From contig JAEYOX010000099.1 in NCBI GenBank assembly GCA_023411265.1, forward strand, positions 1 to 45,274: a DNA stretch of 45,274 nucleotides, written 5' to 3'. Both the position numbers and the translations under genes were made by a program. The notes beneath the pieces are model-generated. The model had not been told where the DNA came from, ran no database searches, and saw nothing but the letters and a program-made list of their open reading frames with translations. Source of the DNA: Bacteroidota bacterium (GTDB taxonomy: Bacteria > Bacteroidota > Bacteroidia > Flavobacteriales > Weeksellaceae). The stretch's first letter is position 1; every line of letters begins with the position of its first letter. Of this stretch, positions 8,028-15,814 are shown in pieces.

Positions 8028-8056
8028 AAAAGCCATCCCTGTACGAGATGGCTTTT
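8028..8056. terminator. Bidirectional terminator
   Basis: AAAAGCCATC and GATGGCTTTT pair perfectly over 10 bp with a 9-base loop. The A and T runs serve both strands between the convergent ABC ATPase and lipoprotein genes. Confidence 0.85.
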
Positions 8057-8078
8057 AAATTAATTTCAGTTCTACATT

Positions 8079-9287
8079 TTAGTTACCTGCATCAGCTACA
8101 TCAAAATTCTGAAGGCCCGTCCACCCTTTTGCCCAAGACGGCAAAGCAGTTCCACTTCCGGCTCCGGTTGCAGAATTATCTATGCCTATGTTTGCGATTG
8201 TAAAATCGGTAACAACATCTTTGGTTTTGAAGTTGGTTCCAACGTTCACAAAACGAACCTGATTAACCTTCATAGGGGCAGTTTTGAACCAATCGTATGT
8301 TCTGGTAGTTTCGAAATCCATTCCCACATTATAGTTTGCAATAACTACGTTCTCGAAAACACCCTGAGATCCGGCTCTCACTTTCATTCCTTGAGATTCG
8401 GAACCTTTCAGGTTTCCGACAAGCGTCATATTTTGTATTGTCGGATTAGAAGGTCCGTTTCCGTTGGTAGTATTCGGGTCGGTATCCTGAGTATCAGCCT
8501 CCACACCTCTGTTTCCAGGCTCTGTTGCATTGGCATACTCCGCTTTTCTTGCCGCGTAAATATTGGTTACAGTTCCCTGCCATCCTTCAGTCCAGTCTAT
8601 GTGATCATCTCCTACCCCGATAACTACAAGGTTAGAAGCATTCACATTTCCTCCGAAAAATTCAATACCATCATCCGCACCATCCACAACAAAGATATTG
8701 GAAATTGTAGTTCCGGAACCAACACCGAAGAGTGAAAGTCCGTTGAATTCCTTCTCAGGATTGTATTTGAAACCGCTGCCTTTGATGACTACATAATTCA
8801 AAACTCCGGAATTATCTGTTTTATTAGTTCCTCCGTATACCATATCTCCCAGTTCGGATGTAGAAGTTCCGGAAGCACTTCTGTTAGTAGGCGCGTTTCC
8901 TAAAATTACGATCCCACCCCAATATCCAGGCGTGTTTTGAACCCCTTCAAAAACAACAGGTTGATCAGCCGTTCCGTTGGCAAAAATCTTTGCACCTCGG
9001 TCCACGATAAGATAATTAGATCCTTGTGTTGCTACAATTTTTGTTCCCGCAGGGATGATGAGTGTTGCCCCGTTTTCTACTAAGAGTTTTCCGTTTAGGG
9101 AATACGTTTTTGTAGCATCTAAAGTAACGGTGGTTCCGGATTTGATAGTTCCGCTAAAATTGGCAGGGTCTATTCCGCCGTTATCTACTATGCCGGTGTC
9201 GTCATCATTACTGCATGACACAGCGATAGTGGATGCTGAAGCTACTAAAGTTAAGCAGAAAGCTGCTCTTAAAAAATTCTTTTTCAT
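8079..9287 (-). CDS. Surface beta-helix lipoprotein paired with a TonB receptor
   Basis: A 402-residue exported lipoprotein: signal peptide, lipobox AVSC with Cys25, then SNDDD, an acidic start typical of lipoproteins exported to the Bacteroidota cell surface. The rest has many short beta segments with G/N turns (NGLSLFGVGSGTTISNIFVVDGADDGIEF, then NVVVI-type repeats), suggesting a right-handed beta-helix like polysaccharide-binding or lyase folds. No catalytic residues can be named. Homologues are often labelled 'multidrug transporter', which the sequence does not support, as there are no membrane spans. It starts 21 bases after the receptor stop, so the two form an operon and probably a receptor/surface-lipoprotein pair, like SusC/SusD in organisation though not in SusD sequence. 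Confidence 0.85.
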   Translation of the reverse strand: MKKNFLRAAFCLTLVASASTIAVSCSNDDDTGIVDNGGIDPANFSGTIKSGTTVTLDATKTYSLNGKLLVENGATLIIPAGTKIVATQGSNYLIVDRGAKIFANGTADQPVVFEGVQNTPGYWGGIVILGNAPTNRSASGTSTSELGDMVYGGTNKTDNSGVLNYVVIKGSGFKYNPEKEFNGLSLFGVGSGTTISNIFVVDGADDGIEFFGGNVNASNLVVIGVGDDHIDWTEGWQGTVTNIYAARKAEYANATEPGNRGVEADTQDTDPNTTNGNGPSNPTIQNMTLVGNLKGSESQGMKVRAGSQGVFENVVIANYNVGMDFETTRTYDWFKTAPMKVNQVRFVNVGTNFKTKDVVTDFTIANIGIDNSATGAGSGTALPSWAKGWTGLQNFDVADAGN

Positions 9288-9308
9288 AACATTAATATTG
9301 GATTATTT

Positions 9309-11774
9309 TTAAAATTTGTATGATAAACTGACGCCTAATTCACGGCCTTTTGTATAATTTCTGTGGGTGTATCCCGTACCTTTTATCAACTGTTCTATTT
9401 TATTTTCAGAATTAATCAGATTTTTTGCGGAAATCCCTACTCCGAAGCGGTCAAATTCAAATTTGAGATTGGCATCCAAAAGATGAACAGGGTTCTCATA
9501 AAAATTCCCGATCATATTGGTTCCCAAAGCAAAAAGGCTTTTTCCTACATAAGAATAGGTGACTACAAAATCCATTGCTTTTCCTGCGCCTAATTTTTGA
9601 TTGAAAGCTACATTTATATTCGCCAGAAAATCTGCAACCCCCTGCACTTTATCGTTAGACTGACCGTTGAACTGAATTACTTTTCCGCTATTTTCGGCGA
9701 TAAACTCTTCTTCTGATTTTAATTCTTGGTCAGAGTGCATATAAGTAGCATTCAAAAATGTATATAATTTTGAGTTGTTCCATTGGTAAAGATCTTTTCT
9801 CAGTTCCATTTCGGCTCCGATTACGTATCCCCAATTGGCAATATTGAAATATGTCATATCACTGGAAGCAGCTGTGGAATAGGTTGTTCTGGCAATAGGA
9901 TCCATAAGATATTTCCCGAATGCCGTGAGGGAAAGCACTTCGCCAGGCTTTGCAAACCATTCCCATTTCAGATCTACATTATAATTGTCTGAAGGGCGTA
10001 AATTCGGGTTTCCATAAACGTTCGTGGTTACATCGTAATAAGAAATGGGCACTAGTTCTTTCGGCTGTGGCAAAGTATAAGTTTTGGAAGCTGAAAGTCG
10101 GATATTTTGTCTGTCGGTTAAACTATATTTAGCATTCAGCGCAGGCAAAAACTTATTGTACGTCTGTTTTTTCTGCCCTATTCCGAGGATAGAATCATCC
10201 CAGTTGCTATTCAGATGTACATAATCGAAACGACCTCCAGCCTGCACTACCAATCTGTCTGAAAACTGATAATCGAAATTCACAAATCCGCTTTGCACAT
10301 TCTGTTCTAGGCTGTAATTGAAAGGAAGATATCTTGAGTTATCCGGCCTGAACGTGTTGTAAATAATAATCCCGTTGTTGGCAGGATTGATAACGCCGTC
10401 CACATTATTGTGATCCACCGTAGTTTGCATTGTGAAATTGAGTCCGATAGTGGTATTGTCAAACGTTCTGTCTTTGTACAACCCATTATATCCAAAGTTC
10501 ACCTTCAGGTTTTCAAAATCTTTGGTAAAGGTTAAAAATCCATTCAGGGTTTTGTCATTCAGTTCATCGAAATAACGGTGATTATTAATAGTACTTCCGG
10601 TAATGAAAATATTATTAGTTTGGTCGATGGTGTTCTGAAGTCTGTCGGGACGCTGGCTGTCCATTATATTATAACCTACACCCCAGTCTGCACTCCATGT
10701 ATCTTTGAATTTATGATTACCGTAAAGCTGATTAATCCAGGTGGAAGTAATTTTATTATCACCTCTGTTAATGTACACATTTCCGCCTATCTCCCGCATA
10801 TATCCATTGAAAAACCGGGCATCCTGTTCAGAAGTATGAATGAAGTTGGATGTAAAACCGATTCTATTTCTGCCATTGAATTTATAAGCAAGGTTTAGTA
10901 GCGCAGTATTATTGGTACTGTAAGTAAATCTTTCCACATCTAGCCTTTTCATAGCATCACCGGTAGAGTCGTACCAGCCTTCCTGTCCCCGGCTATACAC
11001 ATAATTGTTATCAAAACCTGCATACCCGAACACCGATAACTTCCCGAAAGAAATGCCGCCTTCGAGATCCATGCTTGAATTGAAAGGATTATCTGCGTTT
11101 TTGAAATTCCAGCTGGTGCTGAACGGATAATTTGTGTAAGGATTTCCTTTATCAAACGAAGTTTTTTTGTAACCGAAAAAACCTGGACCTCCGTCCTGTA
11201 GTTTAAAATTTCCTTTGTCAAATGTCTGCAGATTCACCGCACTTCCTATTCCTAATTTCAGATAAGGCCGGCCGATGTGTTCCTTGGAAACGATATTGAT
11301 ATTGGCACCACCGAAATCGCCGGATAACCGCGGATGATATACTTTGTCAAGGGAAATGTATTCAATTATAGAAGTTTTGAAAATACCGAGATCAATATTT
11401 TTCAGCTCCGGATTGTCCGACGGTATCACGAGGCCGTTCATCGTAGTTCCGTTGTACCGGTCGCCCAGCCCCCGAATGATAATCTGTCCGCTTCCTTCCT
11501 GCTTTTGTGTTCCTGTTGCTTTGGTTACGGCAGTTGCAGCATTGCTAATTCCCTGCTTCTCCAGCTGTGCAGATCCTACCCTTTCTATTACTTCCACAGA
11601 TTTTCTCTGCAGGTTAATGATATTGTTCTCCGTGCCTTTCCGGGTATTTCCCTGAATAACTACAGCTTCTATCCGGCTTTCATTTGGCATCGTATCTTTT
11701 CCCGTCTGTGCATATAATACCGGACCAGCACCTATAAGAAACAATGCTCCGACACTTAATTTGCTTACTCTCAT
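9309..11774 (-). CDS. TonB-dependent outer-membrane receptor
   Basis: An 821-residue receptor for energised uptake across the outer membrane. A signal peptide (to about residue 22, LYAQ) is followed by a TonB-box-like EAVVIQG at 36-42. Next comes a plug domain (IERVGSAQLEKQGISNAATAV, then IIIRGLGDRYN-TTMNGL-IPS) and a C-terminal 22-strand barrel ending in the aromatic-terminated strand VSLSYKF. It lacks the N-terminal carboxypeptidase-regulatory-like domain of SusC proteins. The substrate is not evident. The gene diverges from a PhoB/PhoR-like pair, which suggests phosphate or organophosphate uptake, as described for phosphate-starvation receptors of flavobacteria, but this is inference. The lipoprotein gene follows in the same operon. 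Confidence 0.93.
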   Translation of the reverse strand: MRVSKLSVGALFLIGAGPVLYAQTGKDTMPNESRIEAVVIQGNTRKGTENNIINLQRKSVEVIERVGSAQLEKQGISNAATAVTKATGTQKQEGSGQIIIRGLGDRYNGTTMNGLVIPSDNPELKNIDLGIFKTSIIEYISLDKVYHPRLSGDFGGANINIVSKEHIGRPYLKLGIGSAVNLQTFDKGNFKLQDGGPGFFGYKKTSFDKGNPYTNYPFSTSWNFKNADNPFNSSMDLEGGISFGKLSVFGYAGFDNNYVYSRGQEGWYDSTGDAMKRLDVERFTYSTNNTALLNLAYKFNGRNRIGFTSNFIHTSEQDARFFNGYMREIGGNVYINRGDNKITSTWINQLYGNHKFKDTWSADWGVGYNIMDSQRPDRLQNTIDQTNNIFITGSTINNHRYFDELNDKTLNGFLTFTKDFENLKVNFGYNGLYKDRTFDNTTIGLNFTMQTTVDHNNVDGVINPANNGIIIYNTFRPDNSRYLPFNYSLEQNVQSGFVNFDYQFSDRLVVQAGGRFDYVHLNSNWDDSILGIGQKKQTYNKFLPALNAKYSLTDRQNIRLSASKTYTLPQPKELVPISYYDVTTNVYGNPNLRPSDNYNVDLKWEWFAKPGEVLSLTAFGKYLMDPIARTTYSTAASSDMTYFNIANWGYVIGAEMELRKDLYQWNNSKLYTFLNATYMHSDQELKSEEEFIAENSGKVIQFNGQSNDKVQGVADFLANINVAFNQKLGAGKAMDFVVTYSYVGKSLFALGTNMIGNFYENPVHLLDANLKFEFDRFGVGISAKNLINSENKIEQLIKGTGYTHRNYTKGRELGVSLSYKF

Positions 11775-11857
11775 CTCCTTTTTTTTCTTTAATTTTCTCT
11801 CGATGCAAATTTGGAAATATTAGGAATGAAGGGTGTTGACAAGGTATTAATTATTCT

Positions 11858-11904
11858 TTAATAAATCTTGAACAGATCTGCGACAGTATTAATAAATTGT
11901 GAAC
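11858..11904. promoter_or_regulatory. 16-bp direct repeat, candidate regulator site
   Basis: TTAATAAATCTTGAAC (11858-11873) and TTAATAAATTGTGAAC (11889-11904) match at 14 of 16 positions. They start 31 bases apart, about three helical turns, in the 192-bp region between the TonB receptor and the response regulator. Tandem direct repeats are how OmpR/PhoB-type regulators bind DNA, so this could be the operator of the adjacent pair. The site lies upstream of both divergent genes. Confidence 0.5.
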
Positions 11905-11940
11905 TTTAACGAAAAAAAGCTTAGGTAGGAATAAAAGTGG

Positions 11941-11948
11941 TAATTTTG
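11941..11948 (+). promoter_or_regulatory. -7 box of the two-component operon
   Basis: TAATTTTG is a perfect -7 box 18 bases before the ATG at 11967. A TTA rather than TTG lies 17 bases upstream, so full activity may need an activator, perhaps at the direct repeat just upstream. Confidence 0.5.
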
Positions 11949-11966
11949 AAAGGATAAAAAGAAGAA

Positions 11967-12644
11967 ATGAGTTCAAAAAAAATTCTGTTGATTGACGATG
12001 AGCAGGATATTCTGGAAATCCTCTCATATAATTTAGAAAAAGAAGGATATGAAGTATACGCCGCTAGTAATGGCAATGATGGAATTACTCTTGCAAAAAA
12101 ATTGATTCCCGATTTGATTCTTCTGGATGTGATGATGCCAGAGAAGGACGGCATAGAAACCTGCCAGGAGCTGCGCCAGATCAAAGAACTGGAAAAAACG
12201 CTTATCGTATTTCTTTCGGCCAGAAGCGAGGAATTTTCACAACTTGCCGGTTATCAGGCCGGTGCTAACGATTACATTATTAAAGTTATCAAACCAAAAA
12301 TACTAATCTCAAAAGTAAATGCTTTGCTGCAACTTACATCGCAGGTGAGCGAAAGAAGCAATCAGATTGAAATCGGGGATTTAGTCATTGATAAAGATAA
12401 TTTTAAAGTATCCAAAAACGGACAACTTTTCCTTCTCCCAAAAAAAGAATTTGACTTGCTATACCTTCTTGCGTCCAATACCGATAAAGTCTTCAAACGT
12501 GAAGAGATTTTGGAAAAAGTTTGGGGAAACGACGTGGTGGTAGGAGAAAGAACCATTGATGTTCACATCCGCAGGCTTCGGGAAAAATTAGGGGTAGATT
12601 CTATACAGACCCTCAAAGGAATCGGATATAAACTGGTGGTATAA
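11967..12644 (+). CDS. PhoB/OmpR-family response regulator
   Basis: A 225-residue DNA-binding response regulator. The receiver domain (1-118) has the acidic pocket Asp10/Asp11, phosphoacceptor Asp54 in LLDVMMPEKDG, Ser84 and Lys106. A winged-helix output domain follows (about 130-225) with REEILEKVWG, the recognition region ERTIDVHIRRLREKLG, and the C-terminal GIGYKLV hairpin. One oddity: Lys106 is followed by Val (K-V), where nearly all receivers have the cis-Pro of the K-P motif. The partner kinase begins 32 bases downstream. The PhoB-like call rests on domain type and pairing; the regulon is inferred from the divergent TonB receptor operon. Confidence 0.93.
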   Translation: MSSKKILLIDDEQDILEILSYNLEKEGYEVYAASNGNDGITLAKKLIPDLILLDVMMPEKDGIETCQELRQIKELEKTLIVFLSARSEEFSQLAGYQAGANDYIIKVIKPKILISKVNALLQLTSQVSERSNQIEIGDLVIDKDNFKVSKNGQLFLLPKKEFDLLYLLASNTDKVFKREEILEKVWGNDVVVGERTIDVHIRRLREKLGVDSIQTLKGIGYKLVV

Positions 12645-12676
12645 TTTTTTTCATAACTTTATCAAAAGTTACCATC

Positions 12677-13705
12677 TTGAAATTTCAGCAACTCACCTTT
12701 TTCGCATCCTTATTTCTCACCGGAGTGATGATGCTTGTTGTCTTCATTTTTGATTTCTCCAAAACCAGCATTTTGAACATGAAAACAGGAATGGCAGTTA
12801 CGTTCCTGGGCAGTATTCTGCTTATAATTGTGATTAATTATTTCGTGCTTGATTTCTTATTTAATTTTTACGGAAAAAAACAAATCAGCCGCATCCGTAC
12901 CATCCTCCCGGAAATGATGGGGCAGGAAGAAGACATGAATTTTACCCAACTCGGGGAAAGGGTATCGGAAATGTCGCAAAAAACAGCTACGGAAATCGAT
13001 ACCATGAAAGGCATGGAATCCTACAGAAAAGAATACATCGGGAATATTTCCCATGAGTTGAAAACCCCGCTTTTCACCATTCAGGGGTACGTGGAAACAC
13101 TTATGGATGGCGCTGTGGAAAATCTGGCTGTTCGCGATAAATATCTTTCAAGGATTAATACATCCGTAGAGAGGTTGTTGGATATTGTGAAAGACCTGGA
13201 CATGATTAACCAGTTTGAATCCGGGGAAATTGACCTGAATATCACCAACTTCGACCTCAATGTTCTGGTTCGTGAAATGATTGATCTTTTGGATCTAGAA
13301 GCCCAAAAAATTAATGCAAAAATGCAGCTTCAGGCATCGCAGCAACAAATCTTTGTGAAAGCGGACCGGCAGCGTATATCCCAGGTTCTCGTCAATCTTA
13401 TTTCCAACGCCATCCATTATGCTAACCGCGATAACGCGCTGATTCAGGTTTTCATTAAACCCATGAATAATAAAGTGTTGATAGAAGTGAAAGACAACGG
13501 CATGGGAATAAAACCCGAAGCTTTACCCAGAATTTTTGAACGTTTTTACCGCGTAGAAGCCTCCAGAAACAGAAGAGACGGAGGATCAGGATTAGGATTG
13601 GCTATTGTAAAACATATCCTAGAAGCACACCACGAAAACATCGAAGTACACAGCATATATCTCGAAGGCACCACATTCAGTTTTACACTGAAAAAGGGCG
13701 AATAA
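12677..13705 (+). CDS. PhoR-like sensor histidine kinase without a sensor domain
   Basis: A 342-residue inner-membrane kinase. Two hydrophobic segments (about 6-26 and 37-60) are joined by only about ten residues, so there is almost no periplasmic domain. A short linker leads to the HisKA helix with His126 (NISHELKTPL). The HATPase domain shows the N-box (NLISNAIHYA), the G1 box DNGMGI, the F-box FERFYR and the G2 box GGSGLGLAIV. No ATG gives this start; I use the TTG at 12677, which begins MKFQQLTFF and lies 32 bases after the regulator stop. It should phosphorylate the adjacent PhoB-like protein. With no sensor domain, the signal probably comes from another membrane protein, as PhoU/Pst does for PhoR. 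Confidence 0.9.
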   Translation: MKFQQLTFFASLFLTGVMMLVVFIFDFSKTSILNMKTGMAVTFLGSILLIIVINYFVLDFLFNFYGKKQISRIRTILPEMMGQEEDMNFTQLGERVSEMSQKTATEIDTMKGMESYRKEYIGNISHELKTPLFTIQGYVETLMDGAVENLAVRDKYLSRINTSVERLLDIVKDLDMINQFESGEIDLNITNFDLNVLVREMIDLLDLEAQKINAKMQLQASQQQIFVKADRQRISQVLVNLISNAIHYANRDNALIQVFIKPMNNKVLIEVKDNGMGIKPEALPRIFERFYRVEASRNRRDGGSGLGLAIVKHILEAHHENIEVHSIYLEGTTFSFTLKKGE

Positions 13706-13775
13706 AGGGCGAAAATTTAATAAAATATTTCCTGAAAAAAAAACCAAAAACTTTTACCCCCCATTACAATTATTA

Positions 13776-13783
13776 TATATTTG
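13776..13783 (+). promoter_or_regulatory. -7 box of the pRiA4b ORF-3-like gene
   Basis: TATATTTG is a perfect -7 box 43 bases before the ATG at 13827. No -33 TTG is seen at the usual distance. Confidence 0.45.
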
Positions 13784-13826
13784 TACCCGAATATATAACC
13801 CTAAAAGCAATACAAATAAAGAAAAA

Positions 13827-14408
13827 ATGGTTTATAAGATCCGGGTAATTTTAGACGCCAAAGACAATATTTTCCGCGATATTGAAGTGAAAGAGAAGCA
13901 AACATTGTGGAATCTTCATTTAGGAATCAAAAGTGCTTTCAGCCTCATGGGCGAAGAACTTTCTGCTTTTAATCTGCTGGAACAAGACGGCTCCATCATC
14001 AAGTCAATTCCCCTAGAAGATATGAGTGAAGAAGGTGACGGTGAAATCATGTCTGATATTTACATCAGTGAAGCCTTTCCAGAAAAAGGAGACCGCGCAC
14101 AGTTTCAATACGGCTTTCTCGATCTTTGGGAATTTTTCTGTGAACTTGTAGAAATTATGGACGAAAAACCTGCCGTCAATTATCCTATTACAGTTTTTAG
14201 ATTCGGGAGTGTTCCAATGAAAGCACCAAGCAAAAGCGGGGGATCCGGAAAAAACAAAAAATCGACAATGCCGATAATGGATGATGTTGATTTCGGTTTT
14301 GAAGACGACTTTGCAAGTACAGATTTTTCAGATGACGATGACAGCTTTGATGATGATGAAGATGAAGGCTACGAAGACGACAATTTCGAGATGGACGACG
14401 AGGACTAA
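13827..14408 (+). CDS. pRiA4b ORF-3-like protein with acidic tail
   Basis: A 193-residue cytoplasmic protein. Residues 1-130 resemble the plasmid pRiA4b ORF-3 family, also labelled 'IS1096 element passenger TnpR': YKIRVILDAKDNIFRDIEVKEKQTL at the start, then AFSLMGEELSAF and a repeated-beta core. The family's role is unknown, and despite the label it is not a resolvase or part of a transposon here, since no insertion-sequence ends are present. After a Ser/Gly/Lys linker, the last 43 residues hold 25 Asp or Glu, a very acidic disordered tail that could bind basic proteins or mimic nucleic acid. A perfect terminator lies 16 bases after the stop. Confidence 0.75.
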   Translation: MVYKIRVILDAKDNIFRDIEVKEKQTLWNLHLGIKSAFSLMGEELSAFNLLEQDGSIIKSIPLEDMSEEGDGEIMSDIYISEAFPEKGDRAQFQYGFLDLWEFFCELVEIMDEKPAVNYPITVFRFGSVPMKAPSKSGGSGKNKKSTMPIMDDVDFGFEDDFASTDFSDDDDSFDDDEDEGYEDDNFEMDDED

Positions 14409-14424
14409 AAAATACTTACCATAC

Positions 14425-14450
14425 AAAACCCTGAGAAGTCAGGGTTTTTT
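14425..14450 (+). terminator. Intrinsic terminator
   Basis: AAAACCCTGA and TCAGGGTTTT form a 10-bp stem with a 4-base loop and a run of six T. It ends ten bases before the ATG of the next gene. Confidence 0.85.
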
Positions 14451-14460
14451 AATATCATCA

Positions 14461-14901
14461 ATGGACAAAAAGGAAATTATGCTGTCAGCACAAAAAATTA
14501 TTTCGGAGAAAATACAGCAACTGCACCATCTGATTGACGAAACCCGACAATCCAACACCGAAACCAAAAGTGCTATGGGCGACAAGTACGAAACCGGCAC
14601 TGAAATTCTTCAGCAGGAAATCAACCAATTGAATAGTCAACTTTACGAAAACTTAAAACTTCAGAATTCACTTTCGAAACTTAGTGCTAAAACTAGCCTT
14701 TCAGTAGAAACAGGCGCACTGGTAAAAACAAACATCGGAATTTTCTACATTTCGGCTGCTCTAGGAACGCTCAATTTTCAAAATAAAAAAATAATGTGTG
14801 TTTCACCAGAATCCCCAATCGCGAAGGCTATGAAAAGTCTTAAGGCCGGACACAGTTTTATACTGAACGGAACCTCACAAACAATCCTGCAAGTATGGTA
14901 A
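14461..14901 (+). CDS. GreA-like small protein
   Basis: A 146-residue protein. Residues 1-80 are predicted coiled coil (QKIISEKIQQLHHLI, then EINQLNSQLYENLKLQNSL), and the C-terminal half resembles the GreA/GreB C-terminal domain (GALVKTNIGIFYISAALG, ...CVSPESPIAKAMKSLKAGHSFI). Homologues in flavobacteria are often misnamed '3-oxoacyl-ACP synthase', although there is no thiolase fold or catalytic Cys/His. By analogy it may bind RNA polymerase, but the acidic tip residues of true GreA are not obvious. The reading frame can be extended upstream only through the preceding gene; ATG 14461 follows a terminator by ten bases. thyA begins 49 bases after its stop. Confidence 0.65.
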   Translation: MDKKEIMLSAQKIISEKIQQLHHLIDETRQSNTETKSAMGDKYETGTEILQQEINQLNSQLYENLKLQNSLSKLSAKTSLSVETGALVKTNIGIFYISAALGTLNFQNKKIMCVSPESPIAKAMKSLKAGHSFILNGTSQTILQVW

Positions 14902-14950
14902 AAAATGAGTAATTTGGCAGTGATTAATTTATTAACGAATTTCAAGAAAA

Positions 14951-15745
14951 ATGCAGAATTATTTAGCACTTTTACAGCATATTTTGGATCACGGAAACGA
15001 GAAAACCGACAGAACAGGAACAGGAACCAAAAGTATTTTCGGATATCAGTTGCGATACGATGTTTCCCAGGGATTTCCTTTGGTTACAACCAAAAAGGTT
15101 CATTTAAAATCAATTATTCATGAATTGCTTTGGTTTTTGAAAGGAGATACCAATGTCAAATATTTGCAAGATCACAACGTTAAAATATGGAACGAATGGG
15201 CTGATGAGAAAGGAAACCTTGGCCCTGTTTATGGTGCGCAATGGCGAAGCTGGAAAGGTGCTGATGGAAAAGTAATCGACCAAATTTCGGATGTGATTAG
15301 CCAGATTAAAGAAAATCCGGATTCCCGCCGCCTGATTGTTTCCGCATGGAATGTCGCTGAAATTCCCAATATGGCTCTGGCACCCTGTCATACGATGTTT
15401 CAGTTTTATGTTGCAGACGGAAAACTTTCGCTTCAGCTGTACCAACGGAGCGCAGATGTTTTCCTGGGAGTACCGTTTAACATCGCAAGCTACGCCCTTC
15501 TTCTGATGATGGTGGCACAGGTTTGCGATCTGCAAGCGGGAGATTATATTCACAGTTTTGGCGATGTTCATATCTATAACAACCATCTGGAGCAGGTAAA
15601 AAAACAACTCTCCCGAACTCCAAAAGCCATGCCCGTTATGAAATTAAACCCGGAAATCAAAAATATTTTTGACTTTAAATATGAAGATTTTACGCTGGAA
15701 AACTATGATCCACATCCGGGAATAAAAGCTCCTGTTGCGGTTTAA
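14951..15745 (+). CDS. thyA: Thymidylate synthase
   Basis: Makes dTMP from dUMP using 5,10-methylenetetrahydrofolate, in the cytoplasm. It has 264 residues, the same length as E. coli ThyA, with the nucleophile Cys146 in ALAPCHTMFQFY. Other conserved blocks are RTGTGT near 21-26 (phosphate-binding Arg), VYGAQWRSW, the QRSADVFLGVPFNIASYALL dUMP-binding segment and the C-terminal PHPGIKAPVAV. A folate reductase gene is not in the window. The GreA-like gene is upstream on the same strand with a 49-base gap; a secreted hydrolase gene follows. Confidence 0.98.
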   Translation: MQNYLALLQHILDHGNEKTDRTGTGTKSIFGYQLRYDVSQGFPLVTTKKVHLKSIIHELLWFLKGDTNVKYLQDHNVKIWNEWADEKGNLGPVYGAQWRSWKGADGKVIDQISDVISQIKENPDSRRLIVSAWNVAEIPNMALAPCHTMFQFYVADGKLSLQLYQRSADVFLGVPFNIASYALLLMMVAQVCDLQAGDYIHSFGDVHIYNNHLEQVKKQLSRTPKAMPVMKLNPEIKNIFDFKYEDFTLENYDPHPGIKAPVAV

Positions 15746-15763
15746 ACAAATAATCAATAATCT

Positions 15764-15771
15764 TAATTTTG
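15764..15771 (+). promoter_or_regulatory. -7 box of the serine hydrolase operon
   Basis: TAATTTTG is a perfect -7 box 43 bases before the ATG at 15815. The nearest TTG is 26 bases upstream, slightly too far, so the -33 part is uncertain. Confidence 0.5.
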
Positions 15772-15814
15772 TAACATTTACCTCATTTTTACTACCAATT
15801 ACTAAAGATTTCGC

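Noticed and set aside
13690..13715. Tandem AAAGGGCGAA repeat at the end of the PhoR-like gene
   Set aside because: Two 10-base copies around the stop codon, too short and isolated to mean more than a local duplication.
13827..14408. Transposon origin suggested by the 'IS1096 passenger' family label
   Set aside because: No transposase, inverted terminal repeats or target duplications are nearby; the label is historical.
14281..14460. Upstream extension of the GreA-like frame
   Set aside because: It is the +1 frame of the acidic tail of the preceding gene and crosses a terminator.
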